The notes under the pieces: model-generated
The model's database searches: none
What the model was told of the DNA's origin: nothing
Seen by the model: the letters and a program-made list of their open reading frames with translations, nothing else
NCBI RefSeq assembly: GCF_014641555.1
Contig: NZ_BMHY01000014.1
Location: 1 to 64,000 of the forward strand
From: Paenibacillus radicis (ex Gao et al. 2016)
Lineage (GTDB): Bacteria > Bacillota > Bacilli > Paenibacillales > Paenibacillaceae
Direction of reading: 5' to 3'
DNA: 64,000 nt
Part shown: piece after piece, positions 1 through 9,317 of the stretch
Numbering within the stretch: position 1 is the first letter of the stretch
Layout: each line of letters opens with the position of its first letter
Position numbers and translations under genes: made by a program

Positions 1-110
1 CACTTCTACTCTTATGCAATACCATCACTCCGCTTCCCACTTCTACTCTTATGCAATACCATCACTCCGCTTCCCACAATTACTCTTATGCAAACTATTA
101 CTGCGCTTTC
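1..110. repeat. 37-bp tandem repeat, about three copies, running off the left edge
   Basis: Two identical 37-bp units occupy 1-37 and 38-74, and a third, diverged unit runs from 75 to about 110. All share the core CTCTTATGCAA. The units abut with no unique spacers, so this is a plain tandem array and not a CRISPR. Because the window begins inside it, the true copy number is unknown. Confidence 0.85.
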
Positions 111-146
111 GCCTTGCCATTTTTCTATGGCATCATTCCCTCATAG

Positions 147-426
147 CAGCGAAGCACCTTCGCTATTTAACGAACCCAAATTCGCTGTAAGCTTGTTAGG
201 CAGCATGCTTCACTTCAATTAGCGAAGCCATTTTCGTAGTCCATGAACCTAGGTTCACGGTTAGCGAAATTCTCTTCGCTGTTCGTTCGAAACCACAATA
301 AAACCGACGGATTAGCGAATTTAGCTTCGTTGTTTTGCGAACCTGCTTCGCTATACTACAGCAGCCTCTCCTGAGCCCCACATTATAGAATTTGGCTTCG
401 TTATTTAGCGAACCTGCTTCGCTATA
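147..426. repeat. Composite hairpin repeat block, copy 1
   Basis: This block is packed with short inverted repeats of the form AGCGAA...TTCGCT. The clearest is AGCGAAG-CAC-CTTCGCT at 148-164. At 242-268 it holds a 27-bp segment containing AGGTTCACGGTTAGCGAA that recurs with one mismatch at 46578-46604. The surrounding order of sub-elements (AGCGAAG hairpin, AACGAA, CATGAACYTAGG, TTAGCGAACC-GCTTCGCTA) is the same at both places, so the two blocks are diverged copies of one element. It lies downstream of murA in non-coding DNA. Confidence 0.75.
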
Positions 427-582
427 CGTCCCCCACCACACTAAGACCGCCTCGTTTGCGTGTTTGGCTGCATTTCAAACCATCACTCACTATATAAGAG
501 CTCCAAAACCAGCAACCGCCAGCCAGCCGTCAACACCGAGCTTCAGCCTTCAGCCTTCCACCTCCCGCCAGCAAGCAAACAC

Positions 583-616
583 AAAAAAGCCTTCAATCAG
601 AGGCCTGAGGCAGGCC
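583..616 (-). terminator. Candidate intrinsic terminator of murA
   Basis: Read on the minus strand, a GGCCTG-CCT-CAGGCC hairpin is followed by a second short stem (GCCTC...GAAGGC) and then six T residues at 583-588. It lies about 40 bp after the murA stop codon. The stems are short, so confidence is moderate. Confidence 0.5.
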
Positions 617-652
617 GCCAATCGAAAGCTTTTTTTCGTTCCGTTTATGCTG

Positions 653-2050
653 TTACGCCCAAGTAGGCTGCACTTTCACCCGTTTGTAGCTGCCGCTGCC
701 AGACGTCTCCGCAGCTGCCGATTCAGCGCTATGCGACGCAACAGATGCTGCTGCCGCAGCTACCGCAACTGGAGCTTCTGCAGCTACAGCAGCCGCTTCT
801 ACACGGCTGATCAATGCGCCAAGGGATGCGAGCTTGCCGGTAATGTTCACATAGCCGCGATCCACATGGTGAATGCCGCTAATTTCGGTCTCGCCGTCCG
901 CGCGCAACGCCGCGCAAATAAGCGCTGCTCCCGCCCGCAAATCAGTTGCGCACACTTTCGCGCCGGATAGACGCGAGCCGCCGCTTACGAAAGCAGAACG
1001 TCCTTCGACCTTGATTTGTGCGTTCATCTTCTGGAATTCCTCGACATGCATGAAACGATTCTCAAATACAGTTTCCGTAACAACTGCCGTACCTTCTGCC
1101 ACAAGAAGCAATGCCATCATTTGCGATTGCATATCCGTTGGGAAACCAGGATGCGGCAATGTCTTCACATCGACTGATTTCAAGGCATGAGCTGCACTTA
1201 CGCGAATGCCGTTATCCGACTCCGATACTTCAACGCCCATTTCCTGCAGTTTCGAAATAACCGGCGTCAAATGATCAGAAATTGCGCCTTCTACAAATAC
1301 ATCGCCGCCTGTAATTGCCGCCGCAATCATATACGTGCCCGCTTCTACACGATCTGGAATGACATTGTGGGCTGCACCATGCATCTGATCAACGCCTTCG
1401 ATCCGGATCATGCCTGTCCCTGCACCGCGCACCTTCGCGCCCATCGCATTCAAGTAATTGGCCAAATCAACAATCTCAGGTTCCTTGGCCGCATTCTCGA
1501 TCGTAGTCGTGCCCTCGGCAAGCGCAGCCGCCATCATAATATTCTCAGTCGCACCGACGCTGGCGACATCCAAATAAATTTTAGCGCCCTTGAGCCGCTT
1601 TACTACGCTGGCTTCAATAAAGCCGTGACCCAGCGTAATTTCGGCGCCCATCGCTTCGAAGCCCTTCAAATGCTGGTCAATCGGTCTCGTACCGATCGCG
1701 CAGCCGCCTGGAAGCGAAATCCGCACTTTACCGATTCGGGCAAGCAACGGTCCCATCACCAAGAAAGATGCCCGCATTTTACGAATCAATTCATACGGTG
1801 CTTCAAAAGAAGTAATCGATGCCGCAGAAATGCGCATCGTCTCATTGTTATAGCTTAATTTGGCGCCCAGTGACGCCAGTACCTGCTGTATAGTCATCAC
1901 GTCATCGAGGAGGGGTACGTCACAGATGACGCTGTCTCCTTCCGCTGCGAGCAAAGAGGCCGCCAATATAGGGAGTACTGCATTTTTAGCACCGCTGACA
2001 CGGACAGTTCCCGACAAGCGCTGGCCTCCGCGGACGATAATTTTGGTCAT
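653..2050 (-). CDS. murA: UDP-N-acetylglucosamine 1-carboxyvinyltransferase, with Ala-rich C-terminal extension
   Basis: MurA transfers enolpyruvate from PEP to UDP-GlcNAc, the first committed cytosolic step of peptidoglycan synthesis. The protein of 465 residues starts MTKIIVRGGQ, shows the substrate-binding Lys22 in SGAKNAVLP and the catalytic Cys117 in PGGCAIGTRP. The ATG at 2050 is chosen because GGAGGG precedes it by nine bases; the frame stays open to 2098 but that start has no such site. The last 48 residues (about 418-465) are a low-complexity Ala/Ser-rich tail ending in a short basic segment, beyond the normal MurA fold of roughly 420 residues. Position after ywzB matches murAA of B. 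subtilis, except that ywmB is missing between them. Confidence 0.95.
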   Translation of the reverse strand: MTKIIVRGGQRLSGTVRVSGAKNAVLPILAASLLAAEGDSVICDVPLLDDVMTIQQVLASLGAKLSYNNETMRISAASITSFEAPYELIRKMRASFLVMGPLLARIGKVRISLPGGCAIGTRPIDQHLKGFEAMGAEITLGHGFIEASVVKRLKGAKIYLDVASVGATENIMMAAALAEGTTTIENAAKEPEIVDLANYLNAMGAKVRGAGTGMIRIEGVDQMHGAAHNVIPDRVEAGTYMIAAAITGGDVFVEGAISDHLTPVISKLQEMGVEVSESDNGIRVSAAHALKSVDVKTLPHPGFPTDMQSQMMALLLVAEGTAVVTETVFENRFMHVEEFQKMNAQIKVEGRSAFVSGGSRLSGAKVCATDLRAGAALICAALRADGETEISGIHHVDRGYVNITGKLASLGALISRVEAAAVAAEAPVAVAAAAASVASHSAESAAAETSGSGSYKRVKVQPTWA

Positions 2051-2424
2051 CTTATAGTTCCCTCCGCGAACTGATTTTCGTTCATCGCTTTTATTCATCC
2101 AACCTTCATAATAGCATTAATTTACACAAATCGACAAGCGTAAAATAAAATCCAAATGTTACCTGCCAATTCCATCGCAAGAATTGCTTCCTTAAAAAGA
2201 AAAAAGTGTCGAATGATGCGCTTAAGCGGCGTTTTTCAAATGTTTTTTCAATGAGATCCGTACGTTTCGCGTCGATCGGCGGCGAACAGCGGCATTTAGC
2301 TGTGCCAGCATCAGGCTGAAGCAGGCAGCAAATCAACCTTCATCCCGCGATTTATAACTATTCGGAGCTTATTGTCATTTTCGTACCGTCATGTATTACC
2401 CATTGTTGACTCTTTTCGCGATTG
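2051..2424. other. murA-ywzB intergenic region
   Basis: Apart from the candidate murA promoter I see nothing coding here. In B. subtilis ywmB lies at this point; no frame in this gap resembles a secreted protein of that type, so ywmB is absent from this position. Confidence 0.5.
2108..2137 (-). promoter_or_regulatory. Candidate SigA promoter of murA
   Basis: On the minus strand TTGTCG (2132-2137) and TATTAT (2108-2113) are separated by 18 bp. Transcription would start near 2100, about 50 bases before the murA ATG. Confidence 0.5.
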
Positions 2425-2688
2425 TTATTCGACAAAGCTCCTCAGCATGACCGACCAGGACCAATAGTCCAGAATAAAGCCGGCGAACGCATGCCCCAGT
2501 ACAACCGCGATCAAAATTTGAACCATGCGGGCCTTTGGACTGCGCGGAGATTTGAAAAATGTGTCCATTTTCACTTCCTGCAAAATGTACCACACAAATA
2601 TAATGCTGATGATCGTCACGACAATGGAAAACAATCCAGTCACTCCCGTTGTCGTTGCAATATCTCTTGCCATTTGCTCGGTGCCCAT
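2425..2688 (-). CDS. ywzB: DUF1146 family small membrane protein (YwzB-like)
   Basis: An 87-residue membrane protein with two hydrophobic segments (about residues 15-36 and 55-77) separated by a basic stretch, KSPRSPKARMVQ. Length, the VKMDTFFKSP..KARM pattern and position before murA fit the DUF1146/YwzB family, whose function is unknown. The start is supported by AGGAGG eight bases upstream of the ATG at 2688. An internal ATG at residue 6 is possible but less well placed. Confidence 0.85.
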   Translation of the reverse strand: MGTEQMARDIATTTGVTGLFSIVVTIISIIFVWYILQEVKMDTFFKSPRSPKARMVQILIAVVLGHAFAGFILDYWSWSVMLRSFVE

Positions 2689-2776
2689 GAATATCCTCCT
2701 GCTTATTTATCCGCATCCGCATCCGCTTCTTACGCGCCGCAACTAGAGTACACTAAAGCATTTCCGCGCCTATTGC

Positions 2777-5680
2777 TTAGACGTATAAACGGTACAATAA
2801 TGTTGTATACTCCGCCCGGCTCGCCTTCGCATCCGGCTGGAACCGATTGCCCTCTTTGCCCGAGACGCTGCCCTTAAGCTTTAAAGCTTGCAGCATGGGA
2901 GCGGCCCAATGCAATTTGGAAACGTCGGCATACGGTGCATAAGTGGGCTGAATCGGCTTCACACCATCCGCCTGACCGATAATGACAGCCATCTCGGCGC
3001 GCGTGACGGGCTGATCCGGCTTAAAGTCGCCGCTTGGAAATCCCTTGATCCAACCCTGCTCTACCGCCCTCCTGATGGCATCATATGCCCAATACTTCGA
3101 GTCGATATCTATAAATTGAACGGAGTTGGCTGGCTTTAGCAGCGTTACGGGTTTATAAGCTTTCACAACCATCGCAACCGCTTCTGCGCGTGTAATGGGC
3201 CTTTCCGGTTCAAAGACATATTTCCCTGTCCCCGACACAATACCGCGGCTGTTCATCGCAACGATTGCTTCCTTGGCCCAATGGTCGCCAATATCGCGAA
3301 AGCCCGCTGTCAGTTCATCAGCGATGATTCGGAATCGGTAGTATTGATTATCGAAAGGTGCATTAGAAGTCAGTTTAACATAATAGACCCCTGGTTGAAA
3401 AAGTCTTCCGTTCGCTTCAAGACTGCCGGAACTGCCTGTCGACTGGGAGAAAATAAGCTTTTGCTTCTTATCATAGGCTTCCAGCTTCATTTTGAAGCCA
3501 TCCGGAACGTCTTTGAGCCGCATATCGACGATACTTGGCTTCTGCAGGCGGAGCTGAAACCAATCCACATCACTCTTAGTGCCTATCACCCCTACATACT
3601 CCGTACCCGGACTAACCAGCAGCGCTTCATAATACTTATCATTTGGCTCGTTCGGATCATCATATTTCGGGTTGTAGTTCAGCTTCAGCGTATAAGTGCC
3701 GACGGTTGGGCTCGCCTCCGCCGAAATCGCGTTATGCACACGAATGTAATACTTGCCCGGAGTAACGGTCAAAAGCGGCGATTGCTCCGTCTCTCCTTCA
3801 TGCTGGTCATCGTAGACGACGAGCGATTGACCTGCCCGCTGCACGGCAAGACCAGGGTCGATGCGCACCGTATTTGTGCTTAGCCTCAAGCTGAGCGTAC
3901 CGCTCTGTTTGAAGTTGATGACAAACCAATCGCGGTCAGCGGTCTGATGGAAGCTTCCGTTAATCGTCTGACTGCGCGGCTGCAGCGTAAATGCCGTATA
4001 CGACTTATCATTAGGCTCGTATGTATCCTCAGCCATTCGAAAAGAAGCGTTCAGCATATAAGGCAGCCTCGTACTATTGCCAGCATTCATTGCCTCCATT
4101 AAAACAAGCTGGCGGCCTTTGCGTACCTTCCATTCGATATTCCGGCTCCCTAGCTTCGTCTCTTCCTTTTTCAGCAGCTTGCCGTCTGCGTAATGCGAAA
4201 GGCGGATTGGCGGCGCGGTTTTCCCTTGCGGCAGCATCGACTCATAGCGAAGGGTCAACACCCCGTCGTAAGGAGCATCCACTGCATACCAATCCTTATC
4301 TCCGTTCGTTTCAAGTACGGCAGTAAGCTGACTGGGTAGCGGAAAATAACTTGCTTGGCTCATCCGGTCATTTGGCTCGTATCCGTCCGCCTTTAAGGAG
4401 GTCGTGACGGCTTTATCGATTTGCAGCAGTCCATAACCCGATTGGTTATCAAAACCGCGTGCCCCTATATCCTTGGCTGTCTGGCGAAGCAGCTCCCGAA
4501 TTTGATAGAGCTTCATCTCCGGATAGCGCGCCCAGATGAGCGCAGCAGCAGCCGCAACTTGCGGAGCGGCCATTGAGGTGCCCTCTTCCTTCTTATAACG
4601 GCCGCCAATGGCTGTCGTATACACATTCCATGGAGCAACCAAATCCAGTTCAGGTCCAGGATTGGAGCGCGAATCCGGCTTGTTGTCCGCTTGCGCTCCG
4701 CCAACGGCAAGCACCGTCGGATAGGCCGCCGGATATTTCACGGCTGCTTTGCTGCCGAGATTTATGCCGTCATTGCCCGCCGCGGCGACGAGAAGAGTGC
4801 CCTTGCTCTCTGCATACTCCACAATATCCAGCATATACGGCGAATAGCGGTAAAGCCCTACCGACAGTACAATAATTTTTGCCTGCTTGCGTACGGCGTA
4901 CAGAATCGCTTCGCCAAGCTCCTGCTCCGTACCATCTCCGCGGTGATCCAACGCTTTGATCGGCATAAGCTTAGCCTTCCATAGAATGCCCGCCACTCCG
5001 ACTCCATTGTTGCCGGAAGCCGCGATAACACCTGCCACACTTGTTCCGTGTCCGTTGTCATCGTCTGGCGGCTGGTTTGGACGGACAAGGTTAATGCCGT
5101 CCACCAAATTATCCTTCAAATCCGGATGATTCAGATCGACACCTGTATCGATAACTGCAATCGTCAGCGAGGTTTGCGTCCGAACGCTCTTCCACGCCTC
5201 CAGTGCGCCGATCTGCTTAAGATACGTCTGTTTGCCAAGCTCCGGGTCGTTGGCTTCGCCATTATCGGCTGCGGCCGCCTGCAGCATGCGCTGCTCCGAA
5301 GCGCCGTCTCCTTCCGCAGACGGTTCATTTAATACGTGCACCGAATAATTCGGTTGCACGTATTCCACGCCCGGCGTACTCTTAAGCCGGAGCAGCCAAG
5401 ACTCAAGATCTGCGCCCGGGTCAGCGGGCGCGATAAGATCGACCGCCGTCTCACTTTGGCGGTGCAATAAGTTCGTCCCTTGCAGCTCTTGCATCTGCTC
5501 AGGACTGCGCCATTTGAGCAGCCAGCCGTTTGCAGACTCCTCAGTGGAGGCTGGCCGCTGCTGCGCCCGCTGCCCTTCAACAGCAGGGGCAGGCGCGACA
5601 CAGGCGCAGATAAGCGCCGCCAGCAATAGCATGGCGACTGCCCTTTTGTATGGGTAAGGGTGCCAGAGCGGAAATTTCAT
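2777..5680 (-). CDS. Secreted S8 (subtilisin-type) serine peptidase with PPC and SLH domains
   Basis: A 967-residue exported protease probably held on the cell wall. An N-terminal signal segment (about 13-33) ends in ICACVAPAPA, which could be a Sec site or a weak lipobox. A prodomain-like stretch follows (about 47-112), then the catalytic domain with Asp178 (VIDTGVD), His211 (NGHGTSVAG), Asn303 (AAGND) and Ser369 (GTSMAAP). Three PPC-type beta modules begin at YEPNDR, YEPNDK and NEPNDK (about 433-780). Three SLH repeats (about 788-965, FRDIGDHWA, FIDIDSKYWA, YADVSKLHWA) would bind wall polymer. The ribosome binding site is a modest GAGG. It is a single gene between ywzB and the nuo terminator; no substrate can be inferred. 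Confidence 0.93.
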   Translation of the reverse strand: MKFPLWHPYPYKRAVAMLLLAALICACVAPAPAVEGQRAQQRPASTEESANGWLLKWRSPEQMQELQGTNLLHRQSETAVDLIAPADPGADLESWLLRLKSTPGVEYVQPNYSVHVLNEPSAEGDGASEQRMLQAAAADNGEANDPELGKQTYLKQIGALEAWKSVRTQTSLTIAVIDTGVDLNHPDLKDNLVDGINLVRPNQPPDDDNGHGTSVAGVIAASGNNGVGVAGILWKAKLMPIKALDHRGDGTEQELGEAILYAVRKQAKIIVLSVGLYRYSPYMLDIVEYAESKGTLLVAAAGNDGINLGSKAAVKYPAAYPTVLAVGGAQADNKPDSRSNPGPELDLVAPWNVYTTAIGGRYKKEEGTSMAAPQVAAAAALIWARYPEMKLYQIRELLRQTAKDIGARGFDNQSGYGLLQIDKAVTTSLKADGYEPNDRMSQASYFPLPSQLTAVLETNGDKDWYAVDAPYDGVLTLRYESMLPQGKTAPPIRLSHYADGKLLKKEETKLGSRNIEWKVRKGRQLVLMEAMNAGNSTRLPYMLNASFRMAEDTYEPNDKSYTAFTLQPRSQTINGSFHQTADRDWFVINFKQSGTLSLRLSTNTVRIDPGLAVQRAGQSLVVYDDQHEGETEQSPLLTVTPGKYYIRVHNAISAEASPTVGTYTLKLNYNPKYDDPNEPNDKYYEALLVSPGTEYVGVIGTKSDVDWFQLRLQKPSIVDMRLKDVPDGFKMKLEAYDKKQKLIFSQSTGSSGSLEANGRLFQPGVYYVKLTSNAPFDNQYYRFRIIADELTAGFRDIGDHWAKEAIVAMNSRGIVSGTGKYVFEPERPITRAEAVAMVVKAYKPVTLLKPANSVQFIDIDSKYWAYDAIRRAVEQGWIKGFPSGDFKPDQPVTRAEMAVIIGQADGVKPIQPTYAPYADVSKLHWAAPMLQALKLKGSVSGKEGNRFQPDAKASRAEYTTLLYRLYV

Positions 5681-6110
5681 TTATTGTGCCTCGGTAACTT
5701 CATATTTAGTAGGACTAGCCGAAGTGAAAATTTGTATGCAATAGAAGAACGAACAGATTTTATTTTCTATTGTTATACAGTTCGCTTTACCGACTAAATT
5801 TTCCTTTGCTATTACAAATACACGACAAAAGACCTACGAAAACGGCTTATCTCTTACATTTCTGGAGTCTAATCACATGATTCACCGCTGTGGCAGCGTC
5901 GCAATCTCCATTCTTCTATTTACGTACCCCCATTCGCAGCTTCCTAAACGAAACGGTGACTAAACGTATATATGCAACCGAATGCCGAAAATGAACTTCA
6001 CCACAAATTGGTAACCGCTTACTAATGAAAAAAAAGACCGATGACAGAGAATTACTCATCCACTGTCATCGGTCCCCAACCCTATCATGCTATTCCAACT
6101 GTGATTATCG
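5681..6110. other. Peptidase-nuoN intergenic region
   Basis: The 430-bp gap contains the nuo operon terminator next to nuoN and presumably the peptidase promoter. No good SigA promoter is visible. An 8-bp inverted repeat CAATAGAA/TTCTATTG with an 18-base loop lies near 5740-5775, about 60 bp before the peptidase gene, and could be an operator. Confidence 0.45.
6028..6074 (-). terminator. Intrinsic terminator of the nuo operon
   Basis: A perfect 12-bp stem, GACCGATGACAG/CTGTCATCGGTC (6036-6047 and 6063-6074), is followed in the minus direction by a run of eight T residues (6028-6035). It starts 37 bp after the nuoN stop. Confidence 0.93.
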
Positions 6111-7682
6111 CTATCCCAGCCCAATCAGCAAATCGCCGCGAATGGTGAAAATCGCTTGAATCCAATCCATAAGCAGACCGGGCATCAAGCCTAATGCCAC
6201 TGTCGCCCCGGCGCAAAGCCATATGACAATTCCGGTCGGTGCCGACACTCTAATCTCACTTTCCTCTTCACTGCTCGAGCGCATGAACATTTGACGAACA
6301 ATGGCAAAGTAAAAGTAGTAGGAAATGACACTGCTAATCACCATAATCGCAACAAGCCAGTAGGCTTTCGCGCTGGCTGCTCCCATCAGAATGAACAGCT
6401 TGGCGAAAAAGCCCCCGCTCACCGGCAGGCCGGCCAGCGATAGAATAAAAACAACCATCGCTGCTGACGTCCACGGCGCCCGGTAATAAAGCCCAGAGAA
6501 GCCCTTTAACTCCTCATGCCCCGCTGCTTGGCTAATGACAGTTAATACAGCGAACGCACCTATCGTCATCAACAAGTAGACAATGAGGTAGAAAATAAAT
6601 TCGGAGACGTTGCTGCTATGGACCGTCGTGAAATTCAGCCCGATCGGCACCAGCAAATATCCGGCATTCGCCACCCCTGACAATGCAAGCAGACGTTTCA
6701 TCTGCCTCTGGCGCAGCGCAGCGGTCGTTCCGGCAAGCATAGCTGCCGCTGCCAAAACTAGCAAAGCAAGATAGACATCATTGCCTACCGGTTTGACGCC
6801 CCCTCCTCCTCCGCCAGAGATAAAGAACGCGCTGTTATAGAGGATACGGAGCACTGCTGCAAGCGCAGCACCTTTGGATACAACCGCCAGAAACGCCGAG
6901 ACTGGCGTCGGAGCGCCTTGATAGACATCCGGTGCCCAAGCATGGAAAGGAGCGGCCGCAATTTTGATCGCAAAACCGGCAATAAGGAAGAAGAAACCGG
7001 CATACATGAGCGCTGGATAGCTCGTCATAACCTCAGGAAGAGCCGTTCTAAAATCACCGAGATCTACCGATCCCGTTAATCCGTATAAGTAGGACATACC
7101 GAATAGTATAAAGGCGGAGGAAATGCCGCCGATCACCACGTATTTAAAAGCTGCTTCTGCTGATTTTGACGACCGTCTTCGCAAAGCAACCAATACATAG
7201 CTAGTAATGCTGAGCAATTCCAAGCCAATATAAAGCGTAACCAGATTGCCGGAGGAGGCCATAATCATAGCCCCTATTGCAGCGGGCAGCAGCAAGTAGA
7301 ACAACTCAGCCCGATCCGTGATGTCCTTATCCTGCTTAACAGAACCTAGAGCCATCAATGCTACGAGCGCCGTACCAGCAAGAAAAACCAGCTTTAACAG
7401 GTTGGCGAATTGGTCAACAACGTAGCTTGCGCCAAGCAATTCAATGACTTGGCCAACCTCCCTGCCGCTGCCCTGCAGATCAATTAACCGATAAACTACG
7501 AATCCAGCAGCGCCAAGCAGCCCTGCTACGGTCATCCAGCCGATCGACAATCGGCTTACCTTTTGCGGCAGCAACAGATCGGCAACGACTAGAAGGAGAA
7601 AAACAGCGGCAAGGAACAGCTCGGGAGCCATGTACAGCATATCCGGCCACGTCAGAGGCAAAAACGAAACACCCTCGTACAT
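6111..7682 (-). CDS. nuoN: NADH-quinone oxidoreductase subunit N
   Basis: A 523-residue integral membrane protein of the antiporter-like family, one of three (N, M, L) thought to move protons in the complex I membrane arm. It has about 13-14 hydrophobic helices and the family hallmark KIAAAPFHAWAPDVYQGAP around residues 240-260, with the conserved lysine and histidine of the proton path. A glycine run (GGGGGG) near residue 295 is a small insertion in a loop. It is the last gene of the nuo operon, three bases after the nuoM stop, followed by a strong terminator. Confidence 0.95.
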   Translation of the reverse strand: MYEGVSFLPLTWPDMLYMAPELFLAAVFLLLVVADLLLPQKVSRLSIGWMTVAGLLGAAGFVVYRLIDLQGSGREVGQVIELLGASYVVDQFANLLKLVFLAGTALVALMALGSVKQDKDITDRAELFYLLLPAAIGAMIMASSGNLVTLYIGLELLSITSYVLVALRRRSSKSAEAAFKYVVIGGISSAFILFGMSYLYGLTGSVDLGDFRTALPEVMTSYPALMYAGFFFLIAGFAIKIAAAPFHAWAPDVYQGAPTPVSAFLAVVSKGAALAAVLRILYNSAFFISGGGGGGVKPVGNDVYLALLVLAAAAMLAGTTAALRQRQMKRLLALSGVANAGYLLVPIGLNFTTVHSSNVSEFIFYLIVYLLMTIGAFAVLTVISQAAGHEELKGFSGLYYRAPWTSAAMVVFILSLAGLPVSGGFFAKLFILMGAASAKAYWLVAIMVISSVISYYFYFAIVRQMFMRSSSEEESEIRVSAPTGIVIWLCAGATVALGLMPGLLMDWIQAIFTIRGDLLIGLG

Positions 7683-7685
7683 TTG

Positions 7686-9317
7686 CTACCCCCCCGCCCT
7701 TGTTGCAAGTATTGGATGAATCAGCGTCTCATAGCTGTAATGAAGCGTATCTGTAAGCATGGAAGGATAACAGCCAAGCAGAATGATAACAGCCAGCAGC
7801 ACAATCATCGGCACGGCCTCCACAAGTCTGGCATCCTTGGCTGCTGCATACTGCTCATCCATCGGCCCGAAGGTCACCTTCAGCACGCTGCGCAGCACAT
7901 AAGCCGCGGTCAAAATAATGCCAAGCAACGCAAGCCCGGCCAGCCATGGATGCGATTCGAACAGGCCCAGCAGTGACAACAGCTCGCCAATAAAGCCTGA
8001 AAGTCCCGGCAGGCCGAGCGCGGCCAATCCCCCAGCAAGCAGCATACCGCTCATGAATGGCATACTGCGTGCCAAACCTCCTAGCAGCGGAAGCTCCGTC
8101 GTCTTCGTCCGCTCGTAAAAGCTGCCGACCAGCAAGAACAGCAGCGCCGAGATCAGTCCATGCGAGACTAACTGGAACACAGCACCTTGCAGGCCGATTT
8201 CGTTGAAAGCAGCAAGGCCCAACAAGAAGATCCCCATATGACTAATCGAAGAATAGGCTAACACTTGCTTCAAATCCTTCTGCCGGAAAGCAATAAGCGC
8301 GCCGTATAGAAGATTCACTAAACCTAGCACCGCCAATACGACAGCCCAAGCTTTCGCCTGCTCCGGAAATAAATAAATGCCGAAGCGAATCATCCCGTAT
8401 GCTCCCATCTTGAGCAGCACGCCAGAGTGGATCATGACGATGGAAGGCGGAGCTTCCGTATGCACCTTCAGCATCCAGGTGTGAAAAGGGAAGATCGGAA
8501 GCTTGATGCCAAAGCCGACCATGAGCAGGACAAACAGCGTCCACTGCATGGCGTCGCCCATATGGAACGGATTGAGACCGCCCATCGCCTCGGATGTTAA
8601 GTTGACCCATGCGGTAGGGTCCGTCATATTCTTCGCCAGATCGGCATAATTGCCGCTATAGATGAAGTCAAGAACATTCCCAGACTGCTCAATGCGGAAG
8701 CCTGCCGTATTAACGAGAATAATAAATGCAATAAGTAAAACTGCAGAGCCAATTCCGTTATAGATCAAGAACTGATTAGCGGCCCGCTCGCGATTGAAGT
8801 AACCCCATATGCCGATCAGGAAGTACATCGCGATAATCGTCAATTCGAAAGAGATGAAGAATAGAAATAAGTCCCGTGCAAGAAAGACGCCCAGCATTCC
8901 CGCTTCAAGCAGCAGAAACCATGCATAAAATGCTTTCCAGCGCTTTTTCACATGAATCGAAGCAAAAGCAGCCATCGCCGTCACTAACGCAGTAAGAATG
9001 ACAAGCGGAAGAGACAATCCGTCAATACCAACCGCATATTGAATGATGAATTTATAGCTCGTAACGCCTTCCAGCGTCTCTTTGTTAAGCGGGACCTCCA
9101 CCCAAGTTGCCTGCTCCTCGTAGCCGCTTACGCCTTGAAGATTCACAAAGTCGGAATACAGCAGACATGAGAGAAGCAGCGGTATAAGCGTCGTAATGAT
9201 TGCCGCGGCATGCAGCCATCGGTTGCGCCGGCTTGGCAGCAGCAGTACAACAAGCAGCCCGGCCAGCGGCGTTGCCAGTATAATCGATAAAATCGGCCAA
9301 TCGGAGAGAATGTTCAT
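7686..9317 (-). CDS. nuoM: NADH-quinone oxidoreductase subunit M
   Basis: A 543-residue polytopic membrane subunit of complex I, antiporter-like. The motif KLPIFPFHTWMLKVHTEAP (about 270-290) with the conserved Lys and His and the segment SIVMIHSGVLLKMGAYG are diagnostic for NuoM. The gene overlaps the nuoL stop by four bases (ATGA), implying translational coupling. It lies in the order L-M-N typical for the complex I membrane arm. Confidence 0.95.
   Translation of the reverse strand: MNILSDWPILSIILATPLAGLLVVLLLPSRRNRWLHAAAIITTLIPLLLSCLLYSDFVNLQGVSGYEEQATWVEVPLNKETLEGVTSYKFIIQYAVGIDGLSLPLVILTALVTAMAAFASIHVKKRWKAFYAWFLLLEAGMLGVFLARDLFLFFISFELTIIAMYFLIGIWGYFNRERAANQFLIYNGIGSAVLLIAFIILVNTAGFRIEQSGNVLDFIYSGNYADLAKNMTDPTAWVNLTSEAMGGLNPFHMGDAMQWTLFVLLMVGFGIKLPIFPFHTWMLKVHTEAPPSIVMIHSGVLLKMGAYGMIRFGIYLFPEQAKAWAVVLAVLGLVNLLYGALIAFRQKDLKQVLAYSSISHMGIFLLGLAAFNEIGLQGAVFQLVSHGLISALLFLLVGSFYERTKTTELPLLGGLARSMPFMSGMLLAGGLAALGLPGLSGFIGELLSLLGLFESHPWLAGLALLGIILTAAYVLRSVLKVTFGPMDEQYAAAKDARLVEAVPMIVLLAVIILLGCYPSMLTDTLHYSYETLIHPILATRAGG

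Larger units (their letters stand above)
1..652. other. Non-coding region downstream of murA
   Basis: No convincing gene is present. Open frames here, such as 196-441 minus and 392-970 plus, follow the repeats or mirror murA and have no plausible ribosome binding site. The stretch holds the tandem array, the composite hairpin block and a candidate terminator for murA; 427-580 shows nothing I can name. Confidence 0.6.

Noticed and set aside
1..110. Possible CRISPR array at the left edge
   Set aside because: Units are directly adjacent with no unique spacers and no palindromic repeat.
196..441. 81-codon minus-strand frame over the hairpin repeats
   Set aside because: It follows the repeat structure, has no binding site and is not like any protein known to me.
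2106..2336. 76-codon minus-strand frame between ywzB and murA as a candidate ywmB
   Set aside because: No signal peptide or YwmB-like pattern and too short; it also overlaps the candidate murA promoter.
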